Shown piece after piece: positions 7,722 through 16,140 of a stretch of 34,528 nt of DNA. A program made the position numbers and the translations under genes. This DNA comes from Nocardia arizonensis (GTDB taxonomy: Bacteria > Actinomycetota > Actinomycetes > Mycobacteriales > Mycobacteriaceae). The notes beneath the pieces were generated by a model. The model was not told where the DNA came from. It was given only the letters and a program-made list of their open reading frames with translations, and made no database searches. The first letter of the stretch is position 1. The number at the start of each line of letters is the position of its first letter. The DNA is taken from positions 1 to 34,528 of the forward strand of contig NZ_LGYZ01000098.1 of NCBI RefSeq assembly GCF_001310275.1, given 5' to 3'.

Positions 7722-9101
7722 GTGACAAGCGTTTACGGAGACGGCGCGATCGCGGGCGATGCCACGCTGGTGATCGAGGGCGCCGCGGTGGCGACCGTCG
7801 ACGCGGCGGGCACCGAATTCCGCAACGGACACGTGGTGTTGCACGGCAACCGGATCGGCGCCGTCGGCGCGGGTCCCGCGCCCGCGTCGGCGACGCCGCG
7901 CGTGGACGGCCGCGGCTGTCTGCTGACCCCGGGACTGGTCAATACCCACCACCACCTCTACCAGTGGCTCACCCGCGGTCTGGCCGCCGACAGCACGCTG
8001 TTCGAATGGCTGACCACGCTGTACCCGATCTGGTCGGGTGTCACCGAGGAGTCGGTGCGAGTGGCCGCCACCGGCGCGCTGGCCGCGCTGGCCCGCACCG
8101 GATGCACCACCACCAGCGATCACCATTACGTGTTCCCCCGCGGGGGCGGCGATCCGCTGGCCGCCGAGATCGCCGCGGCCGCCGAGGTGGGACTGCGCTT
8201 CCATCCGTGTCGCGGGTCGATGGATCTCGGCGCGTCCGCGGGCGGACTGCCGCCGGATGACATGGTGGAATCCCTCGACACCGTGCTCACCGCGAGCGCC
8301 GAGGCCATCGCCCGCTGGCACGATCGGTCCTTCGATTCCATGCTTCGCATCGCCCTCGCCCCTTGTTCGCCGTTCTCGGTCACCGGCGACCTGCTGCGCG
8401 AGTCGGCGGCGCTCGCCCGCGACACCGGTGTGCGCCTGCACACCCACCTCGCCGAGACCGTCGACGAACAGGACTTCTGCGTGGCGACCTTCGGATGCAC
8501 CCCCGCGCAGTACATGGAACGACTGGACTGGCTTGGTCAGGACGTCTGGTTCGCCCACGCCGTCCACCTCGACGACACCGCGATCGGCGCGTTGGCGCGC
8601 ACCGGCGCCTGCGTCGCGCACTGCCCGACCTCCAACGGCCGCCTCGGCGCGGGCATCGCGCGCACCGCCGCCCTGCTCGGCGCGGGGGTCCCCGTCGGGC
8701 TCGGCGTCGACGGCGCGGCGAGTAACGAATCGAGCTCGATGATCGAGGAACCGCGCAATGCCCTGCTCTACGCCCGCGCGGTCGGCGGCCCCCGCGCGAT
8801 GAGCGTGCGCACCGCACTCGAACTGGCCACGATGGGCGGCGCGCGCGTGCTGGGTCGCGCGCGCGAGATCGGCTCGATCGAGCCGGGAAAACTGGCCGAT
8901 CTGGCGCTGTGGCGGCTGGACACACCCCGACACGCGGGCATAGAAGATCCGGTCACCGCCTTGATCCTCGGCTCACCGCCCCCGCTGGCCGCCCTCTACG
9001 TCAACGGACGCGAGGTGGTGCGCGACGGCCGGGTCCGCACCGTCGACGAGGAGTCGGTGGCTCGGCAGGTCACCCGGGCGCGCACGGCACTGACCGCGTA
9101 G
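7722..9101 (+). CDS. 8-oxoguanine/guanine deaminase-like amidohydrolase
   Basis: A 459-residue cytoplasmic amidohydrolase. Metal ligands are visible in NTHHHLYQWLTRG (near residues 74-86), LHTHLAET, WFAHAVHL and LGVDGAASN. The NTHHHLYQWLTRG start and GVDGAASNE loop resemble 8-oxoguanine deaminases and hydroxyatrazine/chlorohydrolase-related enzymes more than GuaD-type guanine deaminase. In this cluster it would feed 8-oxoguanine (to urate) or guanine (to xanthine) into the pathway; which substrate is not settled. GTG 7722 starts ten bases after the urate oxidase stop, so the gene belongs to that operon. Confidence 0.88.
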   Translation: MTSVYGDGAIAGDATLVIEGAAVATVDAAGTEFRNGHVVLHGNRIGAVGAGPAPASATPRVDGRGCLLTPGLVNTHHHLYQWLTRGLAADSTLFEWLTTLYPIWSGVTEESVRVAATGALAALARTGCTTTSDHHYVFPRGGGDPLAAEIAAAAEVGLRFHPCRGSMDLGASAGGLPPDDMVESLDTVLTASAEAIARWHDRSFDSMLRIALAPCSPFSVTGDLLRESAALARDTGVRLHTHLAETVDEQDFCVATFGCTPAQYMERLDWLGQDVWFAHAVHLDDTAIGALARTGACVAHCPTSNGRLGAGIARTAALLGAGVPVGLGVDGAASNESSSMIEEPRNALLYARAVGGPRAMSVRTALELATMGGARVLGRAREIGSIEPGKLADLALWRLDTPRHAGIEDPVTALILGSPPPLAALYVNGREVVRDGRVRTVDEESVARQVTRARTALTA

Positions 9102-9103
9102 GA

Positions 9104-9118
9104 GGCGTGCGCCACGCC
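9104..9118. terminator. Hairpin after the deaminase gene
   Basis: GGCGTG and CACGCC make a 6-bp stem with a CGC loop, two bases after the stop codon. There is no T-tract. It may separate the urate-oxidase operon from the xanthine dehydrogenase operon. Confidence 0.35.
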
Positions 9119-9209
9119 ACCCCGTGGGATTCCCCGGTCGTGCCGATTCCGGTAACGGCGGCGAAATCTCGGCCGGGTGTCGCGCAACACTTCGGCAACC
9201 AGGGCCTCC

Positions 9210-9215
9210 TAGGGT
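9210..9215 (+). promoter_or_regulatory. Possible -10 box (TAGGGT) for the xanthine dehydrogenase operon
   Basis: TAGGGT fits TANNNT and lies 30 bases before the GTG at 9246, leaving room for the GAGTGAGGTGAG ribosome site. No good -35 hexamer is visible at standard spacing. Weak, pattern-based call. Confidence 0.25.
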
Positions 9216-9245
9216 GGTAACACGCGCTGTGGAGTGAGGTGAGCC

Positions 9246-10103
9246 GTGGACCTGGACACGATCGGTGAGGTGGTGATCGCCCGGAAACGGGCCGATCTGG
9301 CCGGCCTCGGCGCGGGTGCGGCGGTGCTGGCCGGGGGGACCTACCTGTACTCCGAACCGCAGGAGCGGCTGGAACGGCTCGTCGACATCACCGGACTTGC
9401 CTGGCCCGCCCTCACCGAGACCGCCGACGGACTCGAAATCGCCGCCACCTGCACCTTGGCGGAATTCGCAGGCGCCGAACCCGGGCGCGAACTCGGGTTG
9501 CCGATGCTGAAGCAGGACTGGCCGGGCACCGCGTTGTTCGCCGCGGGCTGCCGCTCACTGCTGGCATCCCACAAGATCTGGCGCACCGCCACCGTGGGTG
9601 GCAACATCTGCCTCGCCCTGCCCGCCGGCGGCGTCCTCGCCGCACTCACCGCACTCGACGCGCAGGCGCTGATCTGGTCACCCGACGGTACGGATCGGCG
9701 AATTCCACTGCGGGAGTTCGTTATCGGTCCCGAACACACGGTACTCGCCGACGGCGAGGTGCTGCGCTCGGTGACCGTGCCGACCCGGAGCCTGCGCGCC
9801 CGCACCGCCTGCGCACGGATATCCCTCGCCCCGACCGGCCGTGCGGGCGCGGTGGTCATGGGGCGCTGCGAGTCCGACGGATTCACCGCACTGACCGTAT
9901 CCGGCGCCACGGCCCGCCCGGTGGTACTCGAGTTCCCGATCCCGCCCGATCCCGATGCCGTGAACTCCGCGGTCGCATCCGTGGATCCGAGGCTCTGGTA
10001 CGACGATCCGCACGGCGCGCCCGACTGGCGTCGCCACGTCACCGGCCTTCTCGCCCGCGCGGTCGGCGTCGAACTCCGCACGGAAGACGGTGAGCGAGCA
10101 TGA
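9246..10103 (+). CDS. Xanthine dehydrogenase, FAD-binding subunit
   Basis: A 285-residue protein of the molybdopterin-dehydrogenase FAD-binding family. AAVLAGGTYLY (about 25-35) and RTATVGGNICLALPAG (about 113-128) are the two FAD-contacting motifs, and a CO dehydrogenase flavoprotein C-terminal-like region follows. It passes electrons from the 2Fe-2S clusters of the partner subunit to NAD+ or another acceptor. GTG 9246 follows GAGTGAGGTGAG. The end overlaps the partner's ATG by four bases, so the two subunits are probably made in fixed proportion. Confidence 0.9.
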   Translation: MDLDTIGEVVIARKRADLAGLGAGAAVLAGGTYLYSEPQERLERLVDITGLAWPALTETADGLEIAATCTLAEFAGAEPGRELGLPMLKQDWPGTALFAAGCRSLLASHKIWRTATVGGNICLALPAGGVLAALTALDAQALIWSPDGTDRRIPLREFVIGPEHTVLADGEVLRSVTVPTRSLRARTACARISLAPTGRAGAVVMGRCESDGFTALTVSGATARPVVLEFPIPPDPDAVNSAVASVDPRLWYDDPHGAPDWRRHVTGLLARAVGVELRTEDGERA

Positions 10104-12877
10104 GATTCGAAGTGGACGGCGTGGTCGCCGAAGCGCGACCCCGCCCCGGCCAATGTCTGCGCACCCTGCTGCGCGAACTCGGCCGCTTCGCGGTGAAGAA
10201 GGGCTGCGACTCGGGTGACTGCGGCGCGTGCTCGGTCCAACTCGACGGCGAGACCGTCCACTCCTGTCTCATTCCCGCCCACCGCGTCGCCGATCGCCGT
10301 ATCACCACCGCGGCCGGGCTCGGCACCCCCGAAGAACCGCATCCGGTCCAGCGTCGATTCGTCGAATGCGCCGCCTTCCAATGCGGCTTCTGCACCGCGG
10401 GCATGGTCGTCACCGCCGCGGGCCTCGGCGGCGCACCCGACCCGGCGCTGCTGCCCGAACTGATGAAAGGCAACCTCTGCCGTTGCACCGGCTACCGGTC
10501 CATCGTCGACGCCCTCACCGCGGATTACGCTCGCGCCGAACCACTGTCACGTGGTGCGGCCGGAACCGGGGCCCGCGCGCCCGCGGGGCCGCGCGTCGTC
10601 ACGGGAACCGAGCCCTTCACCTTCGACATCCTGCCACGGGACTCCGCTCCGATCGCCGAGACTCCGGCGCCTCTGGCACAGGACGAGACCGCCGCGCTCG
10701 CACCGCCCGCCGCGCCGCTGCACATCGCGGTGCTGCGGAGTCCGCACGCGCACGCTCGCATCCTGGCGATCGACACGTCCGCGGCCGAGGCGCTGCCCGG
10801 GGTCAGGGCGGTTCTCACCCACGAGCACGCTCCCGATGTCGCGTTCTCGACCGCCCGGCACGAACTCCGCTCCGACGACCCGGACGACACCTATGTGCTA
10901 GACGACACGGTGCGATTCGTCGGGCAGCGCGTGGCGGCGGTTGTCGCGGACACCGTGGATCTCGCGCGGGCGGGTTGCCGTCTGCTGCGGGTGGAATACG
11001 AACCGCTGCCCGCGGTGTTCGATCCCGCCGCGGCGCTCGAACCCGGCGCACCCGCACTGCATTCGGGCAAACCCGGGTCGGCGCGGATCGCCGATGCCGA
11101 ACGGAATCTCGTCGCCGAGATCCACGGCGAGGTCGGCGACGTAGCGGCCGGGATCGCCGCGGCCGCGAAAGTGATACGCGGGGTGTGGCATTCACCCCGC
11201 GTACAGCACGTGCACCTCGAAACACACGGCGGCATCGGTTGGTTGGACGCCGCGGGCAGGCTGGTCATCCGGTGCAGCACCCAGGTGCCGTTTCTGGTGC
11301 GCGACGAGCTGTGCGAGGTGTTCGGACTGCAACGCGACCGGGTCCGCGTCTTCGCGACCAGGGTCGGCGGGGGATTCGGGGCCAAACAGGAGATGCTGGC
11401 CGAGGACCTGATCGCGCTGGCGGTACTGCGCACCGGCCGACCCGTGCAATACGAATTCACCCGCTCCGACGAATTCACCGCCGCGACCACCCGCCATCCC
11501 ATGCGGGTCGAGGTCACCGCGGCCGCGGACGCCGACGGCGTCCTCACCGCTCTCGCCGTCGACGTGCTTGCCGACGCGGGCGCCTACGGCAACCACAGCG
11601 CGGGCGTCATGTTCCACGGTGTCAGCGAATCGGTTGAGGTCTACCGCTGTGCCAACAAGAGGGTCGACGCGCGCACGGTCTACACCAACAACGTCCCGTC
11701 CGGCGCATTCCGCGGATACGGCCTCGGCCAGATCATCTTCGGCGTCGAATCCGCGCTGGACGAACTGGCCCGCGCCCTCGGCATCGACCCCTTCGACCTG
11801 CGCCGCCGCAATGTCGTCGTACCCGGCGACCCGTTCGTCGGCGCGCATGTCGACCACGGCGATCTGGTATTCGGCAGTTACGGACTCGATCAGTGCCTCG
11901 ACCTCGCCGAAGCGGCGGTGCGCCGCGGCAACGGCGTGCCCGCGCCGGGACCGGACTGGCGGGTCGGCACCGGTATGGCGCTGGCGATGATCGCCACCAT
12001 TCCGCCGCGCGGTCACCGCTCCGCCGCCACGGCCTCCCTCCGGCCGGATGGCTGCTACGAGATCCGCGTTGGCACCGCCGAATTCGGCAACGGGACAACG
12101 ACGGTGCACGCCCAGCTCGCCGCCACCGCCCTCGGGGTCGACATGGCGCAGATCGTGATCCGGCAATCCGATACCGACCTGGTGGACCACGATACCGGCG
12201 CCTTCGGCTCCACCGGTATCGTCGTGGCGGGCAAGGCATCCCACGCCGCCGCGACCGCGCTACGCGCCCGGATCCTCGATCGCGCCGCCGAGCTGACCGG
12301 CCTGCCGCTGACCGCGATCGCACTCACCCCCGAGGGCGTGCGTTGCGGGAACAGACTCCTCACCACCGCCGAACTGCTGGCCGACGGTGAGCTGCGGACC
12401 CGCGGCTCCCACGCGGGCAGTCCGCGTTCGGTGAGCTTCAACGTGCACGCATTCCGGGTCGCCGTGCACCCCGACACCGGCCGCGTGCGCATCCTGCAAT
12501 CGGTGCAGGCCGCCGACGCGGGCACGATCCTCAATCCCGCGCAGTGCCGAGGTCAGGTGGAAGGTGGTGTGGCCCAGGCCATCGGCACCGCGCTGTATGA
12601 GGATCTGCGCGGTGTGGACGGCGTCGTCACCGCCCGCACGTTGCGCCACTATCACATACCGCAGTTCGCCGACGTACCGCGCACGGAGGTGTATTTCGCG
12701 GAGACCAGCGATGACCTCGGTCCGCTCGGCGCCAAATCCATGAGTGAATCGCCCTACAATCCCGTCGCCCCCGCACTGGCCAACGCGATCGCCGATGCTG
12801 TAGGGGTGCGTGCGGACCGGCTGCCGATGACGGCGGACCGGATCTGGCGCGCCCTGAGCGAAGGAGATGACCGTTGA
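10100..12877 (+). CDS. Xanthine dehydrogenase, fused 2Fe-2S and molybdopterin subunit
   Basis: A 925-residue molybdenum hydroxylase oxidising hypoxanthine and xanthine to urate. Residues 1-160 are the small iron-sulfur subunit: first cluster Cys36, 41, 44 and 56 (CDSGDCGACS), second Cys95, 98, 127 and 129 (CGFCTAG and NLCRCTGY). A short Ala/Pro-rich linker follows. The rest is the large subunit with GGGFGAK (423-429), GAFRGYGLGQ, and a C-terminal LGAKSMSESP in which Glu883 stands where the catalytic Glu of xanthine dehydrogenases (GEPP motif) is expected. FeS plus Moco in one chain, with FAD separate, is less common than FeS-FAD plus Moco. Purine specificity is inferred from the surrounding genes. 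Overlaps the next gene's TTG start. Confidence 0.92.
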   Translation: MRFEVDGVVAEARPRPGQCLRTLLRELGRFAVKKGCDSGDCGACSVQLDGETVHSCLIPAHRVADRRITTAAGLGTPEEPHPVQRRFVECAAFQCGFCTAGMVVTAAGLGGAPDPALLPELMKGNLCRCTGYRSIVDALTADYARAEPLSRGAAGTGARAPAGPRVVTGTEPFTFDILPRDSAPIAETPAPLAQDETAALAPPAAPLHIAVLRSPHAHARILAIDTSAAEALPGVRAVLTHEHAPDVAFSTARHELRSDDPDDTYVLDDTVRFVGQRVAAVVADTVDLARAGCRLLRVEYEPLPAVFDPAAALEPGAPALHSGKPGSARIADAERNLVAEIHGEVGDVAAGIAAAAKVIRGVWHSPRVQHVHLETHGGIGWLDAAGRLVIRCSTQVPFLVRDELCEVFGLQRDRVRVFATRVGGGFGAKQEMLAEDLIALAVLRTGRPVQYEFTRSDEFTAATTRHPMRVEVTAAADADGVLTALAVDVLADAGAYGNHSAGVMFHGVSESVEVYRCANKRVDARTVYTNNVPSGAFRGYGLGQIIFGVESALDELARALGIDPFDLRRRNVVVPGDPFVGAHVDHGDLVFGSYGLDQCLDLAEAAVRRGNGVPAPGPDWRVGTGMALAMIATIPPRGHRSAATASLRPDGCYEIRVGTAEFGNGTTTVHAQLAATALGVDMAQIVIRQSDTDLVDHDTGAFGSTGIVVAGKASHAAATALRARILDRAAELTGLPLTAIALTPEGVRCGNRLLTTAELLADGELRTRGSHAGSPRSVSFNVHAFRVAVHPDTGRVRILQSVQAADAGTILNPAQCRGQVEGGVAQAIGTALYEDLRGVDGVVTARTLRHYHIPQFADVPRTEVYFAETSDDLGPLGAKSMSESPYNPVAPALANAIADAVGVRADRLPMTADRIWRALSEGDDR

Positions 12878-14112
12878 GCCGCGTACCCGAGCACATCCGG
12901 GCCAGGGCCGAGGCCATGCTCGACGCCGTCGACGCCGAATTGCGCACTCGATATCCCGGATCTTCCGATCGCGCGCAACCCATCCACACGGTGTACGTGC
13001 CCGCGGACCGGGTCAGCACCGCGACCCCGGGCGAATGGGGCGCCACCGCGGTCGCCCTGCTCGATCGCCATCGCGACCTGCTGGCCGAACTCGACCGTAC
13101 CGATTCGCTGCCCGCGGTGCGGGAACGGTTGGCCGCGGACGCGGTGCAGGACCTGCGCATCGACTTCGAGGACGGCTACGGATTCCGTTCCGACACCGAA
13201 GAGGACGAGGCCGCCGCCATCGCCGGACGCATCCTCGCCGAGTGGTCCGCTCACCCGGGCGCGCCCGCGAGCTTCGGTATACGGATGAAGGGGCTGTCCG
13301 GCTCCGAACGCGGTCGTGCCCTGCGCACCCTGGAATTGGTATTGGAGTCGGCGGGCGGCATACCGGACGGATTCGTCCTGACAGTGCCCAAAATACGTGC
13401 CGTCGGTCAGGTTTCGGCTCTCGCGGCGCTCTGTCACGGCTTCGAACGGGGTTACGGTGTCGCCGACGCGACACTGCGCTTCGAATTGCAGATCGAGAGC
13501 CCGCAGGCGGTCCTCGCCGCCGATGGCGCCGCACCCATCCCCGCGATGTTGGCCGCCGCCGAAGGACGTTGCAACGCATTGCATTTCGGTACCTACGACT
13601 ACACCGCCGCCTGCGGGGTCGCCGCGACCGATCAGGCGCTCGACCATCCGGCCGCCGACCACGCCAAGGCGGTCATGCAAGTCGCGGCCGCGCAGACCGG
13701 AGTATGGATCTGTGACGGTTCGACCCGGATCGTGCCGGACTCGGACCCGGCAGCGGCGCTGCGCGATCACCACCGACTCGTCACCCGATCCCTGCGACGC
13801 GGCTACTACCAGGGTTGGGATATGCATCCCGGGCATCTGGTCACCCGCTGGCTGGCCACCTATGACTACTTCCGCCGTGCCGTCGACGTGGCCGTACCCC
13901 GATTGCGCGACTACCTTGTCCGTGGTGGCGGTGCGGTCATGGACGAACCGGCGACCGCCGAAGCGTTGGCGGCCACCGTCGTTCGCGCACTGCACTGCGG
14001 CGCGCGCACCGAGCGTGATCTGCTCGACCGGGCCCCCGAACTGACCCCGGCCGTGCTACGGGCGGTGGCCGCGCGCACGGCGATTCCGTGGCAAGCGCAG
14101 GAGGCATGGTGA
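12874..14112 (+). CDS. DUF6986 / HpcH-HpaI aldolase-citrate lyase-like protein
   Basis: A 412-residue protein with features of the CitE/HpcH/malate-synthase-like TIM barrel. Acidic segment RIDFEDGYG is at 95-103, a possible metal-binding Glu is in QIESP (about 206-210), then FGTYDYT (238-244) and GWDMHP (314-319). The family is found beside allantoicase in actinomycetes and is usually annotated as an aldolase or DUF6986; its reaction is not known to me. The TTG start is unusual but has AAGGAG at 12861-12866, seven bases upstream, and the TTGA overlap with the xanthine dehydrogenase stop. The next in-frame ATG would cut 14 residues. It is coupled to allantoicase downstream. A role on ureidoglycolate or glyoxylate is inference. 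Confidence 0.85.
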   Translation: MSRVPEHIRARAEAMLDAVDAELRTRYPGSSDRAQPIHTVYVPADRVSTATPGEWGATAVALLDRHRDLLAELDRTDSLPAVRERLAADAVQDLRIDFEDGYGFRSDTEEDEAAAIAGRILAEWSAHPGAPASFGIRMKGLSGSERGRALRTLELVLESAGGIPDGFVLTVPKIRAVGQVSALAALCHGFERGYGVADATLRFELQIESPQAVLAADGAAPIPAMLAAAEGRCNALHFGTYDYTAACGVAATDQALDHPAADHAKAVMQVAAAQTGVWICDGSTRIVPDSDPAAALRDHHRLVTRSLRRGYYQGWDMHPGHLVTRWLATYDYFRRAVDVAVPRLRDYLVRGGGAVMDEPATAEALAATVVRALHCGARTERDLLDRAPELTPAVLRAVAARTAIPWQAQEAW

Positions 14113-15086
14113 ACGACCGCGTCGGCGACGAGGATTTCGCACTGCTGCCCGATCTGGCGGTTCGTCCGCTCGGCGGCGCGGTGATCTGGGCCAGTGACGA
14201 ATTCTTCGCGGAGAAGGAGAATTTGATCAACCCCGAGCCCGCGCTACACCAGCGGTCGACCTTCGGCCACAAGGGCCAGGTCTACGACGGTTGGGAAACC
14301 CGAAGGCACCGCGGCGAACCCGGCGATGACGCCGCCATCGTCCGCCTCGGGGTGCCCGGGGTGATCCGCGGCCTCGTGGTCGACACCGCATGGTTCACCG
14401 GCAACTACCCGCCCGCCGTCTCGGTGTCGGCGCTCGAGGTCGCGGGATATCCGCGCGCCGAGGAGATCGCCGAACGCGACGACTGGGTGGACCTGATCGA
14501 GCACGTCGAGATCGCAGGCGACAGCCGCAACCCCTTCCGCGTCGACAGCGAAGAACGCTGGACCCATATCAAACTCACCATGCATCCCGACGGCGGTGTC
14601 GCGCGCCTGCGAGTACACGGTGAAGGACGCCCCGACCCGGAACTGCTCGGCCTCGGCCCACTGGACCTGGCCGCCGTCGAGAACGGCGCACTCGTCCTGG
14701 ACTGCTCCAACCGCTTCTACAGCTCACCCAACCAACTGCTCTATCCGGGACCGGCGCGGCGCATGGGCGAGGGATGGGAAACCGCGCGCCGCCGCGACGA
14801 CGGAAACGACTGGGTCCGTATCCGTCTCGCGGGTCCGGGCCTCATCCGGCTCGCCGAGATCGACACCTCCTACTTCCTCGGCAACAGTCCCGGCGCGGCC
14901 TCGCTCACCGGACGCACCGCCGACGGCACCGAGGTCGAACTACTCGGGCGCACACCGCTGCAACCCGACACCCGGCACCGCTTCGCCATCGCCCCCGTCG
15001 CCGCTTCCGTCGAAGAGGTCCGGCTCGACATCCACCCGGACGGCGGTCTGGCCCGTCTGCGGCTGTTCGGGGAGTTCGGCGGATGA
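14109..15086 (+). CDS. alc: Allantoicase
   Basis: A 325-residue enzyme hydrolysing allantoate to ureidoglycolate and urea. It consists of two related jelly-roll-like halves, visible as an internal repeat: KGQVYDGWETRRHR and MGEGWETARRRDDGNDW, VVDTAWFTGNYPPAVSV and EIDTSYFLGNSPGAAS, and MHPDGGVARLRVHGE and IHPDGGLARLRLFGE. GTG 14109 gives a GTGA overlap with the preceding stop and sits four bases after AGGAGG (14099-14104). ATG 14106 is only one base from that site, and GTG 14088 would add seven residues. Overlaps the allantoinase start by four bases. Confidence 0.93.
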   Translation: MNDRVGDEDFALLPDLAVRPLGGAVIWASDEFFAEKENLINPEPALHQRSTFGHKGQVYDGWETRRHRGEPGDDAAIVRLGVPGVIRGLVVDTAWFTGNYPPAVSVSALEVAGYPRAEEIAERDDWVDLIEHVEIAGDSRNPFRVDSEERWTHIKLTMHPDGGVARLRVHGEGRPDPELLGLGPLDLAAVENGALVLDCSNRFYSSPNQLLYPGPARRMGEGWETARRRDDGNDWVRIRLAGPGLIRLAEIDTSYFLGNSPGAASLTGRTADGTEVELLGRTPLQPDTRHRFAIAPVAASVEEVRLDIHPDGGLARLRLFGEFGG

Positions 15087-15991
15087 CCCGTGACCGCGAC
15101 TTCATCGGCTACGGCCCGAACCCGCCCGACCCGCGCTGGCCCGGCGGCGCCCGCATCGCCGTGCAGTTCGTCCTGAATTACGAAGAGGGCGGCGAGAATT
15201 GCGTGCTCGAGGGCGACGACCACTCCGAGACCTTCCTCTCGGAGATGACTCCGGCCGAGGCGTTCCCGAACCGCCACATGAGTATGGAATCGCTCTACGA
15301 ATACGGCGCGCGAGCGGGTGTCTGGCGGGTACTGCGCACCTTCCAGCGTCGCGGTCTACCCCTGACGGTCTTCGCCGTAGCCCGCGCGATGCAGCGCAAT
15401 CCCGAGGTCGTCGCCGCCTTCCGCGAACTCGGTCACGAGATCGCGAGTCACGGACTGCGGTGGAAGTCCTACCAGCTCACCGACCGCGACACCGAGCGCG
15501 CGCACATGGCCGAAGCGGTCCGCGTCCTCACCGAACTCACCGGTGCGGCCCCGCGCGGCTGGTACACCGGGCGCGACTCCCCGAACACCAGGGAACTCGT
15601 CGTCGAACACGGCGGCTTCCGCTACGACTCCGACTCCTACGCCGACGATCTGCCGTACTGGGTGACCGTCGCGGGGACCGAGCACCTCGTCGTTCCCTAC
15701 ACCCTCGACACCAATGACATGCGTTTCGCCTCTCCGGCGGGATTTCCCTCCGGCGAACAGTTCTTCGCCCACCTTCGCGACGCCTTCGACACCCTGTATC
15801 GCGAAGGCATCGAGGGCGCTCCGAAAATGCTCTCCATCGGGCTGCACTGTCGCCTGGTCGGTCGTCCCGCACGGCTGGCCGCCCTCGAACGGTTCCTCGA
15901 CCACATCCAAACCCATGACCGGGTGTGGATAACCCGTCGTATCGATATCGCCGAACACTGGCACAAGGTCCACCCGCCCGCCGCGAACTGA
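15083..15991 (+). CDS. puuE: Allantoinase, PuuE type (polysaccharide-deacetylase fold)
   Basis: A 302-residue enzyme of the carbohydrate-esterase-like NodB fold, distinct from the amidohydrolase AllB/PucH allantoinases. LNYEEGGE (31-38) and GHEIASHGLRW (117-127) are characteristic of PuuE, as is RHMSMESLYEYGARAGVWR (65-83). It opens the allantoin ring to allantoate, the substrate of the preceding allantoicase. The ATG overlaps the allantoicase stop (ATGA). PuuE-type enzymes are reported to work without added metal. Last gene of the xanthine-dehydrogenase operon. Confidence 0.93.
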   Translation: MTRDRDFIGYGPNPPDPRWPGGARIAVQFVLNYEEGGENCVLEGDDHSETFLSEMTPAEAFPNRHMSMESLYEYGARAGVWRVLRTFQRRGLPLTVFAVARAMQRNPEVVAAFRELGHEIASHGLRWKSYQLTDRDTERAHMAEAVRVLTELTGAAPRGWYTGRDSPNTRELVVEHGGFRYDSDSYADDLPYWVTVAGTEHLVVPYTLDTNDMRFASPAGFPSGEQFFAHLRDAFDTLYREGIEGAPKMLSIGLHCRLVGRPARLAALERFLDHIQTHDRVWITRRIDIAEHWHKVHPPAAN

Positions 15992-16080
15992 CCGCCGCGC
16001 GCTTCACTTCCAGCGGATCGGGACCCGCCACACCGAGGTGGATCGGTCCGGCGACCTTCGCTTTCCCGGCTTTGCCCTGC

Positions 16081-16104
16081 TCGCACCATATCCATCCGGT
16101 GCGA
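16081..16104. terminator. Hairpin between convergent puuE and espG-like genes
   Basis: TCGCACC and GGTGCGA form a perfect 7-bp stem with a 10-base loop within the 149-base convergent gap (15992-16140). No T-tract. It could terminate either operon. Nothing else is recognisable in the gap. Confidence 0.35.
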
Positions 16105-16140
16105 AACGCTGTGGCGTGCTGTCGCGACCGTCGCGCCGCC

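Noticed and set aside
7650..8933. Minus-strand open frame opposite the 8-oxoguanine/guanine deaminase
   Set aside because: No recognisable motif, biased low-complexity composition, and fully overlapped by a conserved amidohydrolase.
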